From Rhynochetos jubatus (Eukaryota; Chordata; Aves; Eurypygiformes; Rhynochetidae), in the NCBI GenBank assembly GCA_027574665.1, contig CM050652.1, positions 8,660,589-8,724,588 on the forward strand: a stretch of DNA of 64,000 nucleotides, in the 5' to 3' direction. The position numbers and the translations under genes were made by a program. Shown here piece after piece: positions 10,610 through 24,875 of the stretch; positions within the stretch are counted from its first letter, which is position 1, and the number at the start of each line of letters is the position of its first letter. The notes beneath the pieces are model-generated. The model saw nothing but the letters and a program-made list of their open reading frames with translations, was not told the DNA's origin and made no database searches.

Positions 10610-13600
10610 CCAGCACCTTTAGCATAGAAATAACACATAATCTTATGGTATTACACTTATATTTTCAGTCCTGAATGCTGGGATACCATTAAGAAATAAA
10701 TACATAAACTAATGTATTCTTTCTTCGCCTTACATGCTGAAGAGTCTTTGAAAAGTTAAGCTGATTGATAACAGAAGTGCAACTGCAAGAGCTCTGGTTT
10801 GGGTTAATTGTAGATTCAGAACACATATGCAAGATAATCTGAAAATAATTGAAACTGAACAAATAGTCCAAGTAGTTCATGGATGTGTGAATAAGATGTG
10901 AGTGGAGAGCTATTATTAGTTATATTCCTCCAGGTTTGGTCTTGGAAACAGTCCTACTGAGTATACTCAACAGACCATATTCTTACATCTTGGTATAAGA
11001 ATTAGGTACGAAATCTATACATGATTGTAAGTTGGAAGCTATTGGCAAAGGGCCAGATCATCATACAAGGAAAGGCTTTTTTGACCAGAAAAATAAGAAG
11101 TATGTACAGTGCAAAGTCCTTGGTTTGGAAAGACATCAAATAACTTGTTCTCTAGTAGTTGGGTGGTAACAATAGAAATTAGATACCCTTAGGATCCCTC
11201 TTACTCTCAAGACAACTATGAATTATTAAGATAATGAGGTCATGAAAAGGGAAAATAGAACCATTGGATGTATCAAATTAGGTAGTTTTTTCACTACAAC
11301 AAGTAAGATTTTAAAACCACTGCCTAAAGGTTAAGAAGGCCTGATGTAGAAACAATATGTAGATCAGATATCAGAGGCTAAAAAAGTTTCTTCAAATGAT
11401 TAGGGAAATAATAAATACACCTTAAGAGATTAATCATCAGAACTTGTCTTGTTTAGTCTGGTGAGAGGGTACTGAATTATTTCACATAAGTACATTTTGG
11501 CATGAGAAGAAAACATTTAACACTAGAAACAGACCAGAAATATTTGTGTTAGAGACAATTTTGGCAGAAAATCATATAGACAAACTCGTCTTGGATATGT
11601 TTACACCAAAAATGAACTGATATTGCAAGTATTGAAATAGCTTCCCGAACAAGACAGGTAAGGTAAGAGTGTTGCATTGTTCCAACATGAAGCTTAGTAA
11701 GTTTATGGAGAAAAATGACAAGAGAGAGTTAAAACTGGAATGAAAAATTTAAGTCTGTGAGAGGAACTTACTGATTTTTAATGTAGTAATATTCCCCAAA
11801 ATGGAGGTAGGAGGATATTAAAGGACACATAACTGCTATCTTTTGTGATATATTTATACACAAGAAATATAAATTACTGTTGTTTGCTTCCCAGGGCCAG
11901 GAATATATTTTCTATCTTCTAAATAACTTGACTGCCATTACTTTTTCCATTCTTCCTTTAGGAAAAATGCTGACTGACATAGCTGAAGAGAAGACACTGA
12001 GAAGAGTCTTACTGCTTCTGGTGCTAATAAGAAATGTCTCACGTCTCATGACCATGGCCAGTGAGATTTGCTCACAGCAAACCAGATAATGAATCTTCCC
12101 ACAATCAGACTGTCTTGAGGGTTTTTTACGTTTATCTCCATGTGGCTCTAGGTTCACCCTAGAAATTGCCTACTGTTGCAGGTGTCTAAAACATTGGAAG
12201 TAACAACATAAGAGTTAAACCCAAAGGCTCTCCATAATTTGTGTCTTATAGCACCAATGGATGTTTAGCAAACAATGCATGAAATGTTTCCTTAGCTATG
12301 TTTAAGAGGTTTCTGAGGAAGGATTTTTATTCTCTAAATGGTTACATCTCCATGCCTTTAAATCAGGAATGACCTAGATTTCTCAGGGTATTTTCCAGTG
12401 TCAGGATAAAGTTTTTTATCATTTGATCTTTTGTATAAAGTTCTGGTGACTTTGAAGGTAAGAGGGGTGAGAAGGACTTGAGTAGATGTCTGAAAGGCCT
12501 AAAGATTGTGAGCATGAGGGCTAGCGCTGATGATCTATGAATCATGCTAAACTTCTGTCCCTGCAACATTTAAGTCACTCAGCCTTAAGGCCACCCACAT
12601 CTCTTTGCTTAATATGGATTAGTAGAAGATATTAATAGTTAATTTAAAGGAGATCAGTTAAAGAGGGTTAGTGACATGGATTACCCCCACATACATGTGG
12701 CTCAGGTGTAAAACTTGCACTGTAATTTTTTTTCTATCTGGCCAAAGACTTGCTGTATACAAGAGGTTTGATTATAAAACCATTAAGACAGTAGTGGATG
12801 CTGTAGATAATAAGAAGTGATGAAGTGTGACGGGAGCATATCTTGTACATTACCATAATAATTTCTAGACACACTGGCTAAAGAAATGTGTTGAGTTATA
12901 AAGTTGCCATCTCTGAGTGAAGAAAAGAGCTGTAAAGGTGTTTAAGGGTGATTAGGACATTTGGAAATCAGTGCTTTTGCACAGGGTACATGTAATGTGC
13001 TGTTCAACAGCATGCTAGTGGATCTACACCAGTGTAAGCAAACTCATGGCTGTCATAAATATTATTTTTTCTTCTTTAATTCTTGCTGAAGAGAAATAAA
13101 TAAGACTATGTATTTAAAGATTAATCTTCTCTAAAGATGTTGTACTGCAGTTTACATGGCAAAAAATATGAACATAACACAGTAAAAAAAGGAATTTATT
13201 ATCTTAAAACCACATTTTTTTTTCACCTGCCTAGTACCTTTTTCCACCATGAACCTCAAAGTGCTGAGGAAAATTAGGAATGTAATGTTATACAACAATT
13301 CATGATAAAAATTGTACATTTTGAAAAATGGCTGAAGTGTACTGTAGTCTCCTCATCGTGAATGAACTGGGATTTGAGCAGTGTTGCTCCAAGTTCTTTT
13401 CTCATTATGACTCTGCAGTGTGATATAATAAAGTGTTGTCAAGAGTAAATTCAACCAGTAAAGGCTCAACAGAAAAATTCTTGTCTCATTTGTACCCAGG
13501 GACGTCCATGATGCCCATCAGCTCTTAGTTCATTTGAAGCCTGCTCCAGGAGGAGCAGCATATGGCTTTTACACCACCGATGTCAGTGAAGTTAGTTTGT

Positions 13601-16600
13601 ATTTAGACTCATGCCAAGAAGATCAGAATTTTTTCTTAGTATTCCAGAAGTGAAAATCCCAGACATCCTAAACATAATTTCTGTACAAGCCCCAGGTACC
13701 CCAGAATGCTTCATCTCAAAGAAACACAGGATGAATTTCAAGAAATGCCAGGTTTTTATATATTCTAGGTCTCTAAATAACCAGTTTAGGCCACAGCAGT
13801 GCTTGTCTCCTCAGTGGGAGTTTCTTTATTAAATTCAAATGAGTAGGTTACCGCAAGTCCTGTTAATTGATTTAGGAACAGTATAAGGAACACATAATAA
13901 ATCGTAGAGCCCTAATTCTCTCTCTCATCTCTGCCTTTAGAAGGCTACTTGTGCTGCTGGAAAACACGGTAATAAATTAGCACAGACCTTTAACTGGTTC
14001 ATAAGTGCCAAAGAGTTGTCATTAAATATATTCACCAGAAAGACTGACAGCTGGAACAGGCACATGAACGAGGCAGGGGATGGCACACAGAGCAGAAGTT
14101 CATAGAGAGGAATTTTTTTCTATGCCAGTGTTACAAGGTTACTGTCTAATACAGGACATATTTTAGATCACCTCATCTAACCACATTTAAAGTCAAGCAT
14201 CTTGTTTGAACTAGTTATTTGGGTTTCTCTAGAGAGAGCAGAGAAAAGCAGCACCTCTTGTAGTGAATTATCTTACCTAGAAGAGGCAACCAAGATATAA
14301 TGAATCACCTGTGACAGGTGCCTTTGTCCACTGTGTACTGCCATAAGCTTGCTTAGACTGAACTCCTAAGTTTAAGATGGATGAATTAAAGGAAGTGTAT
14401 CTCAAACTTAATTTCATCTTTTTACATCTTTGCATGTTTCTCAATTCACTTGTTCAGCTAGAGACAATTTTTATTCTATTCTGGAAGAGATAACTGAACA
14501 TTTATAGCTCACAGTAGCTGGTGCTTTAGCTGAAGCTGATGCTTTGACCATTGAAACTTGCATGTAAAGCTGGTTCTGTGGGGGAAAAAAAAAATATTTC
14601 TAGGTCCTTGGCATCTGCATGGCATAGATTAGCTTATTACCATTAGTTAAAGATGTCAGACTGTGGCACAGAAATGCTAAATATTTCCTTCAGAGGAATT
14701 ATGATCACTATGGAGAAAGAAACTCATGTATTTCAAGCACTTCAGTCGGTGCACCATCACCCTTTTCTCATTGCAACCTGTCTTTTTACAATCTGGTTGC
14801 AGCCCTGTTCAAGTGGTTTAAGGACTGACACCTGCCTCAGTTTTGACTTAAGTTTACAGGGACTAGTACCAGAAGGCGATAGATATTGGATATTTCATAG
14901 TAGAGGCTGACAAACTAGGAGCACAGGTACTTTAACAGACATATTTGAGAGACACAAAGGTTCCAAGTTTGGATTGGACAGCTACCAGTACTCTTAAACA
15001 CTGATTTCAGGAAAATAAGGTACAAGCTATCATACAGCCCATACAAAATTGCCAGCCTTTAAGTTTTTAAGGTGTCTCTCAGCCATGTCTGTATGAAACT
15101 GCAGGCAGGTCTGCACTGCTGTGTTGGATCTGTCCTGGAGTTTCTCTGCCCATGCTCTGACATGACTGAAATTTAGCTCACTCTTGTCTGTAAACCATAT
15201 AAATTCATTACCATATCAGTTTCAATGGAAAACTTAGTCTCTGCCTGTGGCAATAAGAATGAAATGACTGTGTCTGCAAAGGAAACCAAGGATGCAAATC
15301 GCTCTTACACAGGAAATTATATCTCTGAATTTCCTCCATTTGTCTGTTTACATTCTCACTGAATATTCTCTGCCTTTTACTTTATGTTTCTGAGGTTTTT
15401 TTTTCTTTTCTCTTCTTACTAGTAGTCTGATTTAAAGGCAGTCTGTTCTGAAGATCTGGTGGGTTTGCGTTGGTTTTTTTTAACGTATGTTGCCTGTAGC
15501 ATCACCTGTTGCAAGGGCAGATGAAGGCTAATAAATCATTATCAGCACATTGAATGAAGAGGCCATCTTGTGAAATTGTCTAAGTGATATACCTGCTTAT
15601 TTGCATTGTAATAAGGCCTGATGACAAAAAAACCTCCAGGTCACTTTGTCTGAGTCTTTGCAGAATGTTAATATGTCTGTAATGAATTGTGGCTTGTCCA
15701 TGGTACAAATGCACTTGGACACAAACCATTCAATTACTTCAGCAACCTGTAGAAACCAAACCCCACCTTTTAGTGGCTTCACTGAGCTTTGAATCAGACA
15801 GATATAACTGGATAACTCAGAGCTGTAATTTTAAGACCGTGTTAGTTCAAAAAATTGGAATTAATGCTAATAAAATTCCTAATGCTGGAAATAACATAAT
15901 ACTGAGAAATGCAACATTGTGATTAATCCGTCTTAATTTTAGGTACTTAAGTTGTCCACAGACACACCTGAGAGTAGTTTGGATTCCCTTTTTTGTCAAT
16001 TAAAGGATCAATATTTCTTATCTTCTTTTGACAGCTAAAAAAGCTCCAACATGTTAGAAATGTCTGTTTGTGTCCACTGTTGTAAAGGAGTCCAGAAAAA
16101 CAGCTCTGATTTAAACGTATGCATTGAAAACATTTGGAGTGAGGTAGGATGAATCCTACTTCAACAGTTTTGCAAAGCCACAATGAGACTGACACCTAAA
16201 TTGTTACACTTTGCTGTATATTACCCACGCTATTCACTCTCCACAATGGATGGGACTTATTTCACCTCACTTTAGACAAGCCTGGTGTAGACACCTATGT
16301 ATAAGTGGATCAATCTAGGTTCCAGCTATCACCTGTGGAAACACATAGACATTTGTATGCATGAGATGAATCACACCCAAGAAATCTTGATTTCTATTTC
16401 TTCTGTTGAGGTTAGGCAATCTGGAAAACAACTAATGGACAAGTGTGTTGTGTCTCAGTGAGTTACTGTGGTATCAATGATGCTCTGTACTCCTGCTGCT
16501 TTAATTGGCCTATGACTGATAGAATGAAAGTGAGGTGATCTAAAGTGCATTTATTTCCAGTTCATCCAGTACTTGTTAGATTTATTTTCTGTTTTCACTC

Positions 16601-19600
16601 TGCAGCTGAAACTGGCTGCTGGCTGCTGCCCTGGGCAGCCGCTCTGAGTAGAGAGGGTTACACAAAATGTGATCTGGGACATAAGGTTGCTTTTTGCTTT
16701 AAGGGCCACATGAACCTCCATCCACTGATGTTTAAAGCAGCATGAACTACTTACCGCACTGAGAGCTGCTAGCAAGGCAAAAGGAGGGTTGTGTGCAACA
16801 CAAGGCTTTATTTTTGTAACTTTCAGAGTCCATTATTCATCAGTGGCCTAGCAGGAAGCAACCCCTCCTTTATCTTCTGTTCCTGGATGTTGCAGAGGAA
16901 GCAAAAATGGGGATTGGATTTAACTGATGCAGAAAATCTGATTTGTTTATCAGGAGATGTGAGAAATGGGTACTGCACTTTGTGCTCATCTAAACATGCT
17001 GGTGTGCAAAGGAGTTAACTGACAATTTTTCAGACTGCATTTTCAATCTCCTCTTTCTAAATATGTGTAAATTTTTAAATTCAGATGATTTCTTCTTAAG
17101 GGTGAACCTACAATCAGATATGATAATTATGATACCCCAAAATCACAAAGAATAAAATGGGACCTCTTCTTGGAGCAAATACTGTTCGATGGGGCTATGG
17201 AGGAGAGTAAAAGCAGAATGGACCGGGAGGCAGAGATGCAGACACTGATAAAAATATGGCATTTCTTTTAAATTTCAAAATAGTATTTTATTCATGGAAG
17301 GTCGATGACATTTTGATGGAGAGTGACAGCCTGTTAACCTCCCTTGCAACACTTCCCTGTCCACCTCTGACCTACCACAGGGGAGAAGTCAGGGCTTTTG
17401 TTCCCCTGACTGATTTGTCTGAAACTCTAGGCCTGAGGGAAGGCATCTTTTGCCCTGCTCAGTGCTACATGAAATCCTTGTAGGAAACAGTGAGCAACCT
17501 ATTGTTTTTCACAGATGCCTTCCTCCTACATAAACCCCTCAATAATTAACCAGCAGCATCTTCAAAGCAGTAATGTATGAGATAAATAAGAAGGAGCAGG
17601 AATGACAAAGTGATAATACCCATGTGTTTTGATGCAGAAACGACATGCTGGTAGTCTCAGAACAGTTCATCATCCTTTATGATCTTGCTGGCATTTATGC
17701 CAGTCTTCCAGCTTCACAGAAGATACCTTGTCACACACACATCTTGCTGTTCCCACCACCACATTTCCTGCTTCCCACTGTCAGGATTCAACTGAGGGCA
17801 TAGCGAGAGGAGAGGACCCTATTTTAATTTTCCTTACACCTCAATGTGAGACAAACACAATTCTCTTATTACTTAGCTTGTCTTCCATCTTCCCCACCGA
17901 AATTAGGAATGTACCCAAGGAAACTGGTGCTCAGAACACATTTTCCCTCCAAACATTTTTGCAGGTATGATTTTTTAGTTTTACAGAAGAGAAGAAGGTA
18001 ATATCCAGGTATCTGTGCCCACTGCACAACCACTATGGTTTCTGAAGCTGTATTTTACATCAGATAACTTTGTCAAAATGTTCATAAGAGGATGGACTGT
18101 GTACAGATTCTTTGAGTGGTAAAGGGGAAAAAATACATCAGTTTGGTAAAATAAAGCTGCTGAAAAATACTGTGTTTTCTGTGTCTGTTGTTTTTTACTT
18201 GCATTTCTTTGACAAGGCTATACACACATATCTAGGACCATATAAACCATATTTATGAACTGTATACATATTCAAAACAAGTAGTTATTTGGCCAGTTTT
18301 TGATGGCTTCTATATCAGCAAATGTAGAGGGCATGGTGCTCACTGAGTTTTTAAGGGGATATTATCTCAGCTTAATATGTAAAAATGTTCACAGGTTTCA
18401 TCTTCCAAATTTAGCATATTTTCCTGAACTTCCTTATCACTGAAAAACATTGAATATTTGTGCTCACAGATCACTGGGGTATCTTTCTATATCTTACTGA
18501 GTTTATATATTGGGTTATATTTCTCCTCTCCTGTTCTCAGTCAGAGGGTTGAAAATAAAATCCATTCTGTACTCATTTAGGGGACAGGGCCATCAGATCA
18601 ATAGTTATCTGTGGTAGCTTCTTGGCAGAAAAAAGCAGAGACATTCACAAAATTATTGATTCTATTAACCCATCTTCCACTGCAAACTGACAATAGGTCA
18701 GCTCAGTTACATTTCTCGTTTATTTTATTGAAAACAAATTTAGAATAAATTGCAAGGGTTAAGGACACTTATCTCAAGGCACCTCAAGAACTTGAAAATC
18801 AAGATTTGTGTTCCCCTCTAAATACTGTGATATTTAGGTTTTTTGATAAAGAGTGTTTTGTGTCCCCTCTGTTTTGCAACCTTCATGTTTTGCATATGTC
18901 ACCTGCCGTAGCTTTCCACTGAAACTAATAGAACTAGAACATATTAATGTCAGGTTAGAACCACCCATCAAATCTACACTAGGGTTTGTGCATGACTCTT
19001 TCTTCTTCTTAAGAAAGTCTGATTCCTCACTCTCTCTGGCTCTAGAAAAATATTTTCTCCCAGCTATATGTCCTTCTTCCTTGCCATTCCATTTACACCC
19101 TCCAACTTTCAAAGATAACATAAAAAAACGTTCTCATAAAGAAATGAAATGCATTGCCTTTTGCCATCACCACTTGCCAGCTTTCATTATTGCTGTGCCT
19201 ATTCTTTGCCTGGAGCAATATTGTTTTAAAGTTCTGTTAAAAAAAACCCACACTGATGTCCTCTAGGAAAATAAAGAGCCTTGAAGACAGCAAAGTGTAT
19301 GTGTGCATGAGCATGTGGAGCTTTCTTGGCAGCTTCTCTGCCTATTGTTTTATCCCTGATTATATCAACATTATTTACCCTTCAACAAACAAAATGCTTT
19401 GAAGTGATGTCTCCCTTGACACCATGAGACGTTGAAAAGCTGTCAGGAGCAGACAATAGAGAAAAAGGGATGCATGTCATGTTTGAGGGATCTGGGACAG
19501 TGATGTGCCACAACTTTGGCTGTCAACTGAAACTCACAGGGACCATAACACACATGTGTGTGAAAGACAGGGGTATAATGTTAGCAGGAAGCACTGAACT

Positions 19601-22320
19601 GCCATTGGTTACATCAAAAGATCGGTTATACATGCAGAGAGTAAATGGGCAGCAATCAAATGCCTCATGCTACCATGGTTAATAACTCATGGTTTCTATC
19701 TATCATCTGCTGTATGCAAAGATTAAGTTGGCATGCAGAAATAGCAGGGATGGAGACAGGAACAGGCTGCTCCAGTCATAGGATGAGGAAGCTGACACAG
19801 AGGGGACACAAGAAGACTGGATAGCCGGGCTCACTGCTCCTGGCCAAAGTGATTGGAACTGTAATACGTTATCAATGGAAATAGTCATAAGGAGCAACCA
19901 ACTCACTAACTGTCACCTTTCTCTTGGCATGAGAAGTTGGACAGGTCTAGGTATCCAGAGGTTTGGATAGCTACTGGGCTATGGCTACTTTACCATCATC
20001 ATTAATCTGCTTTCCTTGGTAACTGTCTACTTTCCTTATGCTTAAAGTCAGCCTGGGCTCGAAGGTGAGCTGGAAAGGTTCATCTAAATCTCACAGTAAT
20101 GTCCTGTAGTAGAAAACAAGAACAAAATATCACTACCAACAAAGGTACTGTAGGTTTGTTCCCGGGAGTCTGTCAGAAGGAGCCCCATTCATGATGGTGG
20201 TGTTGGCTTTTCCCTGGAAAGAGGAACCAGAATGAGCACATTAGCTTCTGGATCCTGGTAGACGACCTCTGGCCACGCTAACCACAGTGGTTAAAAAGAT
20301 TATCGTTGTGTCTGCCAGCGGTTACTTCCCTTGTGCCTCAGTACCCAGTCTGTCATAGCAGATTAAACAACTGTTGAACATGTGTTTATGTTAACATGGC
20401 TGTGCTGAAACATAAACACATCCCAGTCTGCAGCTTCTGCCTGAAGAGCAGTAATCGCTGATAATAGGACAAGCACATAATGAGTGGTAGCAAGGTCCTA
20501 AGCCCCTGCAGGTGTTTGCTTTAGAGCAGATGAGTCAGAGCTCTTACTGTACATGACTTACTGGGCAGTCATTACATGACAGGTTTTTGTAGTGTGTTGT
20601 AGCCTGCCTGAAAGTATTTCTCTTTATTTATGGAGGGTCTATTATACGCTTTTCTTATTCCTCCATTTTTCTTTTGTAACATTGCAATGAACAAACTGAT
20701 CCAGAAGTATTAACATTAAAACATATGGATGCTGGATTTATCTGTGTAAAACACAGATGGAAGACTATCATACTGCAGTCCCTTGTGTTATGCAGTCCCC
20801 TTACTAAATAGTTTTTGAGAAACATTAGTGGAATGAAAGCTTCCTAATCGTGTTGAAAATATCTTTGGTTCTGACTAGAAGAAGTCATATGTTGTATATC
20901 ATAATCTGCAGTGTGCATGGAGGTGTACTTTAAAATATGTGAAAGGATAGAAATGAAGCTTCACAGCACTGATGATTCTGGGTAGGAGTGATGAATGTTG
21001 GGCTACTCCATTTTTAACGCCTGTTCCAGACTGCTAGGAAAATACGTACCATGAACTAATAGCAAAGCAAGTGCTTTCCAGGAAACAGCCAGGACCTGTC
21101 AGATGGAACATACTGAACAACAGAAAGCCACAATTTCTTTTCACCCATGGTCTGAAGCTCAATACAAGAACTTTCAGCACCCATATCAGATTGATGTTGT
21201 CTCTCCCTGTTCGACCTTCATTTTGGTCTCCAAGAGGCATACATCTGCAGATTTGCCCCCCAATATCAGACTTTCACAGATGTTTCGGTCTCCATAGCCT
21301 AAAGGGTAGATGTTGGCTTTGGACCTGAAATTCACAGTCAGTACTTCAGTTCTCATGAATAGGGAATTGAGCACAGAAGTTTGAGATAAGGAAAAAACCA
21401 GGCAGCAGACAAATGGCAAGAAGGGCAGATAGGGAGAAACAATGGAATCATAATTTTCTGTTAAAATGTACCCTGTGGAGGAGCTAGTGATTCTTACCTA
21501 TATCATAGATATGTCATGACTGGAAAAAAACATCAGAAAGTAGGAAACCTGGATTTTGGGCCAATGATGACACTGGAGGAAATCAAGAACAAATAGAATT
21601 TATCCCTTTATAATTTATCTTGAATAGAGATTACTGCATTTTCACTGCCTCATCTGAAACAACAGGCAACTGTCTTTACCAATGGCTTCTACTTCTCTCA
21701 GAAAAGGAGGTTTGAAACCACCCAGCCATGCTGTAGAAGACAACCCGTCATGTCAAACAATGGGGCAAAGGAGTACCATACCCCCATTTCTCCTATAGCA
21801 GCTGGGCTACTGCTGATGTTACTGCACAGACAGGAATGACTCCGAGAGCAAAAAGGAGAGCAAGGAAGAGAGAGACATACTGTGCAGTCCCATGTGTTTT
21901 ATGACTGTATTAAAAAATATGAAAGATACAAAATCAGATTTCATCTCTGAATATCCTCTAGCACTACCACTGGCTCTTTCCTTACAGTGAAGTAAATGGG
22001 CAGAGAAGAGATTAATCCTGCTGGCCCCCAGACACTAAGCAGCTTGGAAGTGTCACAACTTTGAGGATTATTGCATACCCAGCAGCAGAAATGTAGACCC
22101 CCGAGACCTTTCTGCATAGTCACAGAGGTCCCTTTGGGTTTGGCACTGATGATTTCGTGGTTCTAAATTTTGTACTTTCACAACCAAAGTGAAAGGTATG
22201 TATAGAAGTCTCCTCCAAGGCATTTGTGTTGTGCACTCCAATTACTTGTCAGCAGCCCTTTCTTCATCTATTTACAGGACATGATAGGATCTTTTGGCAG
22301 GGAAGGTCCAGATGATACGT
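10610..22320. other. Long unique region, no gene recognised
   Basis: About 11.7 kb without any interspersed repeat that I can recognise. Frames of 60-137 codons occur on both strands, the longest at 18853-19266, but none shows a domain, codon bias or convincing splice context. A paired E-box at 14305-14319 and an inverted repeat at 20380-20421 are listed separately. The frame at 21103-21294 has protein-like composition but overlaps other frames on both strands. Confidence 0.45.
20380..20421. other. 13-bp perfect inverted repeat, 16-nt spacer
   Basis: Left arm ATGTGTTTATGTT (20380-20392) and right arm AACATAAACACAT (20409-20421) are exact reverse complements. Each arm contains a forkhead-like core (TGTTTA / TAAACA), so this may be a divergent pair of binding sites or a small hairpin. 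Confidence 0.6.
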
Positions 22321-22972
22321 GTCATAGAGTCATAGAACGGTTTGGGCTGGAAGGGACCTTAAAGATCATCCAGTTCCAACCACCCTGCCATGGGCAGGGA
22401 CACCCTCCACTAGACCAGGTTGCTCCAAGCCTCATCCAGCCTGGCCTTGAACACTTCCAGGGATGGGGCATCCACAGCTTCTTTGGACAACTTGTACCAG
22501 TGCTTCACCACCCTCTCCGGGAAGAATTTCTTTCTTATATCTAAGCTAAATCTCCTCGCTTTCAATATAAGCTCATTACCCTTTGTCCTGTCACTACAGG
22601 CCCTTGTAAAAAGTCCCCCCACAGCTTCCTTGTAGGCCCCCTTCAGGTACTGGAAGGTGCTATAACGTTTCCCTGGAGCCTTCTCTTCTCCAGGCTGAAC
22701 AAGCCTAACTCTCAGCCTTTCTTCATAGGAGAGGTGCAGCAGACTCATAATCATCTTTGTGGCCCTACTCTGGCCTCATTCCAACTGGTCTATATCCTTC
22801 TTATGTTGAGCTGGACTCAGTACTCCAGGTGGGGTCTCACAAGAGCAGAGTAGAGGGGGAGAATCCCCTCCCACAACCTGCTGGCCACGTTTCTCCTGAT
22901 ACAGCCCAGGATATGGTTGGCTTTCTGGGCTGTCAGGGCACACTGCCAGCTCATGTCCACCATTACCCTCAA
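22321..22972 (-). mobile_element. CR1 LINE, 5'-truncated
   Basis: The plus strand reads as the reverse complement of a CR1. The 3' end comes first (CATAGAGTCATAGAACGG, GGTTTGGGCTGGAAGGGACC), then the untranslated region, then the C-terminal part of ORF2. On the minus strand the ORF2 relic reads LSYEERLRVRLVQPGEEKAP and RRFSLDIRKKFFPERVVKH. The copy breaks off at about 22972, inside the segment that encodes the block before LVDENL. Frame changes and stops make it inactive. It belongs to the same general subfamily as CR1-a at 24876. Confidence 0.95.
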
Positions 22973-23267
22973 AACTTGCATTTATGTGTTATGTTATTTG
23001 TCTTAACTCTCCACACGGAGAGGTATGTAAGTTCAGTTGGTATAATAAAAATAGTAGAATTCATTAGTTAGGTCAATTTCTTACATATAGAAAGTTGGTT
23101 TTCTCCTAACAAGAAAAATCCAATTAAAAGATTCTGTCACCTCTCTTTTTTCCAAGAGGCATCCCTAAATGGGCCTTTGCTGTTATCAGATGTGTGAAGC
23201 AACATTACTGTATGTTTTCACACCTAGTTGATTACTTAACCATGTGTTCTCTCCAACAACATGGGAA
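22973..23267. other. Unique spacer between CR1 and LTR
   Basis: AT-rich sequence with nothing recognisable. Confidence 0.6.
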
Positions 23268-24054
23268 TGTGCTGGGTTCAGTCAGGAAAGGGCTAACTCC
23301 CTTTACTCTGGTTGCCAAGAAACTATGTTGCTGGACAGTAAGTGAAAACATTGATAAGGCCTCAGCTGGTGCTGGGGATGGCTTGTACTGAACTCAAGGT
23401 CTTTTGTCCGCTTCGGATACTGTAGCTGACCCAGACTAACCAAGGAAGTATTTCATCCCATAGTCCGTCATGTTCCGGTCTCTTTTGGGTGGGGAAGAGG
23501 GTCCGGTAGCCATTACTCTTTCCTTCTCTCTCTCTCCCTTACTCCCTTGCTCATCTCTCCGGGCACTTGCTCACCCTCCTGCGTTAGCTGCTTTGCTAAC
23601 TCCTGTGCTGGCTCGTTCGTGTGGGAGCTGGTGGATTGTTTTGAGTTTTCTGGCCATGTTATCGGTGATAAGGTTTGCTCGGAATCTGCTGCGTAGGCTC
23701 CCGGGCTCCGGCCTTCAGGCCGTGGCTCTCGGGCTGCGATCGCTCTCGGGCTGTGGTTCTAGGGCTCTCTGGGTCTGATTTTCATCCCTCAACACCTGGG
23801 TGTGCATTGGTCAGTGGATGGTGGGAAATTGTATCATATTGTATCATATTGTATATATTGTACTATATGTTTCATTTTCTACTATTTTAATTATTTATTA
23901 GTAGTAGTACCTGTATACATTGATTTAGATTTAATTAGTAAATGGTTCTTATCTCAATTTTACGAGCTTCTTTATTTCTTTTTCCTCCGATTCTTCCCCT
24001 CCACTGGAGGAGGGGAGGGGGATTTGTGAGAGCGGCTTCGTGGTATTTTGCTAG
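23268..24054 (+). mobile_element. ERVL-like solo LTR, 3' end truncated
   Basis: It begins with TGTGCTGGGTTCAGTCAGG and is by eye about 80-85% identical over its whole length to the LTR at 26138-26940, with the shared landmarks GATACTGTAGCTGACCCAGA, CCTCCTGCGTTAGCTG, the CTCGGGCTG motif cluster and CAATTTTACGAGCTTC. It stops at TTTTGCTAG (24054), about 18 bp short of the GTTAAACCATGACA end in the sister copy, and no target-site duplication is visible. No gag, pol or env lies between the two copies, so they are separate solo LTRs, not a provirus. Confidence 0.88.
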
Positions 24055-24875
24055 ATGAGAGGAAGAGAAATAAATGGAAGCATTGCTGTGATTGTTTTCT
24101 AAGCCATCTCTTAGTTTTTCATGTGAACCATAAATCCCATGGCAATTTTTATTACGGTGGTATGTAATAAAATTACCATAGAAGCAAGGCCTATATGTAA
24201 ACCAAACGTCTTCGAACTCTTCTTTTTTTTTTTTTTTCCTTCTCAGAATAATGGAAATGTCTCACAACATTCTTCATATCCTCACTGGATGACCGGATGG
24301 AGGTGGAGGTAGGAGAATTTTGTAGGTAGAACATTATGTGCATTAGATTACAATCAGTTACTAAGTAGCTGATATGTAAAAATATTCACACTTAATTTAA
24401 CTCTCTTCATTCTCTGAGAGGGTTGTGGGTGTTTTAATCTTTTGGGTTGATAAAATCATTCATCTAGATGAGCAGGTTGGAAATTGACTTTAGATTTTCA
24501 GTTACTTTTGTTCTAATGTGTCCTATTTTAGTTTTCAGACATCATTTAAAAATAGAGGCCCAAATAGATTAAATTAAAATATATAGGGTCCTTTATAAAT
24601 TGCAGATTTTGCAACCACTAATAACCAAAAAACAATAAGCTCACAATATTTTTCCCTTGACATTTTCATTTAAACATATAATGAGACCTCCTACATTTTG
24701 ATAGCTATGAAAAGAATCAGTATTTTTTCACCTCCTACTATTTTGTTTACCTATTATAATTATTGACCCAGGTGACATATAGGGTTTTGGGAAAAAAAAA
24801 ATCAAGATAAGAAAACTAACGCATGCACAAAGGACTCTGTAAATGCAGAATCTCATTACCACACTCAGTACACAG
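24055..24875. other. Unique AT-rich spacer
   Basis: Nothing recognised apart from a T15 run at 24223-24237. Confidence 0.55.

Noticed and set aside
18853-19266. 137-codon plus frame, longest outside repeats
   Set aside because: It needs a non-ATG start, has no domain or splice context, and a 95-codon frame overlaps it on the other strand.
19548-19561. 14-bp palindrome of alternating CA/TG
   Set aside because: A short CACACA-TGTGTG palindrome is expected often in vertebrate DNA and lacks other context.
21103-21294. Protein-like frame preceded by a plausible acceptor (TTTCCAG)
   Set aside because: The region is open in several frames on both strands, so low stop density is enough to explain it; no donor site was convincing.
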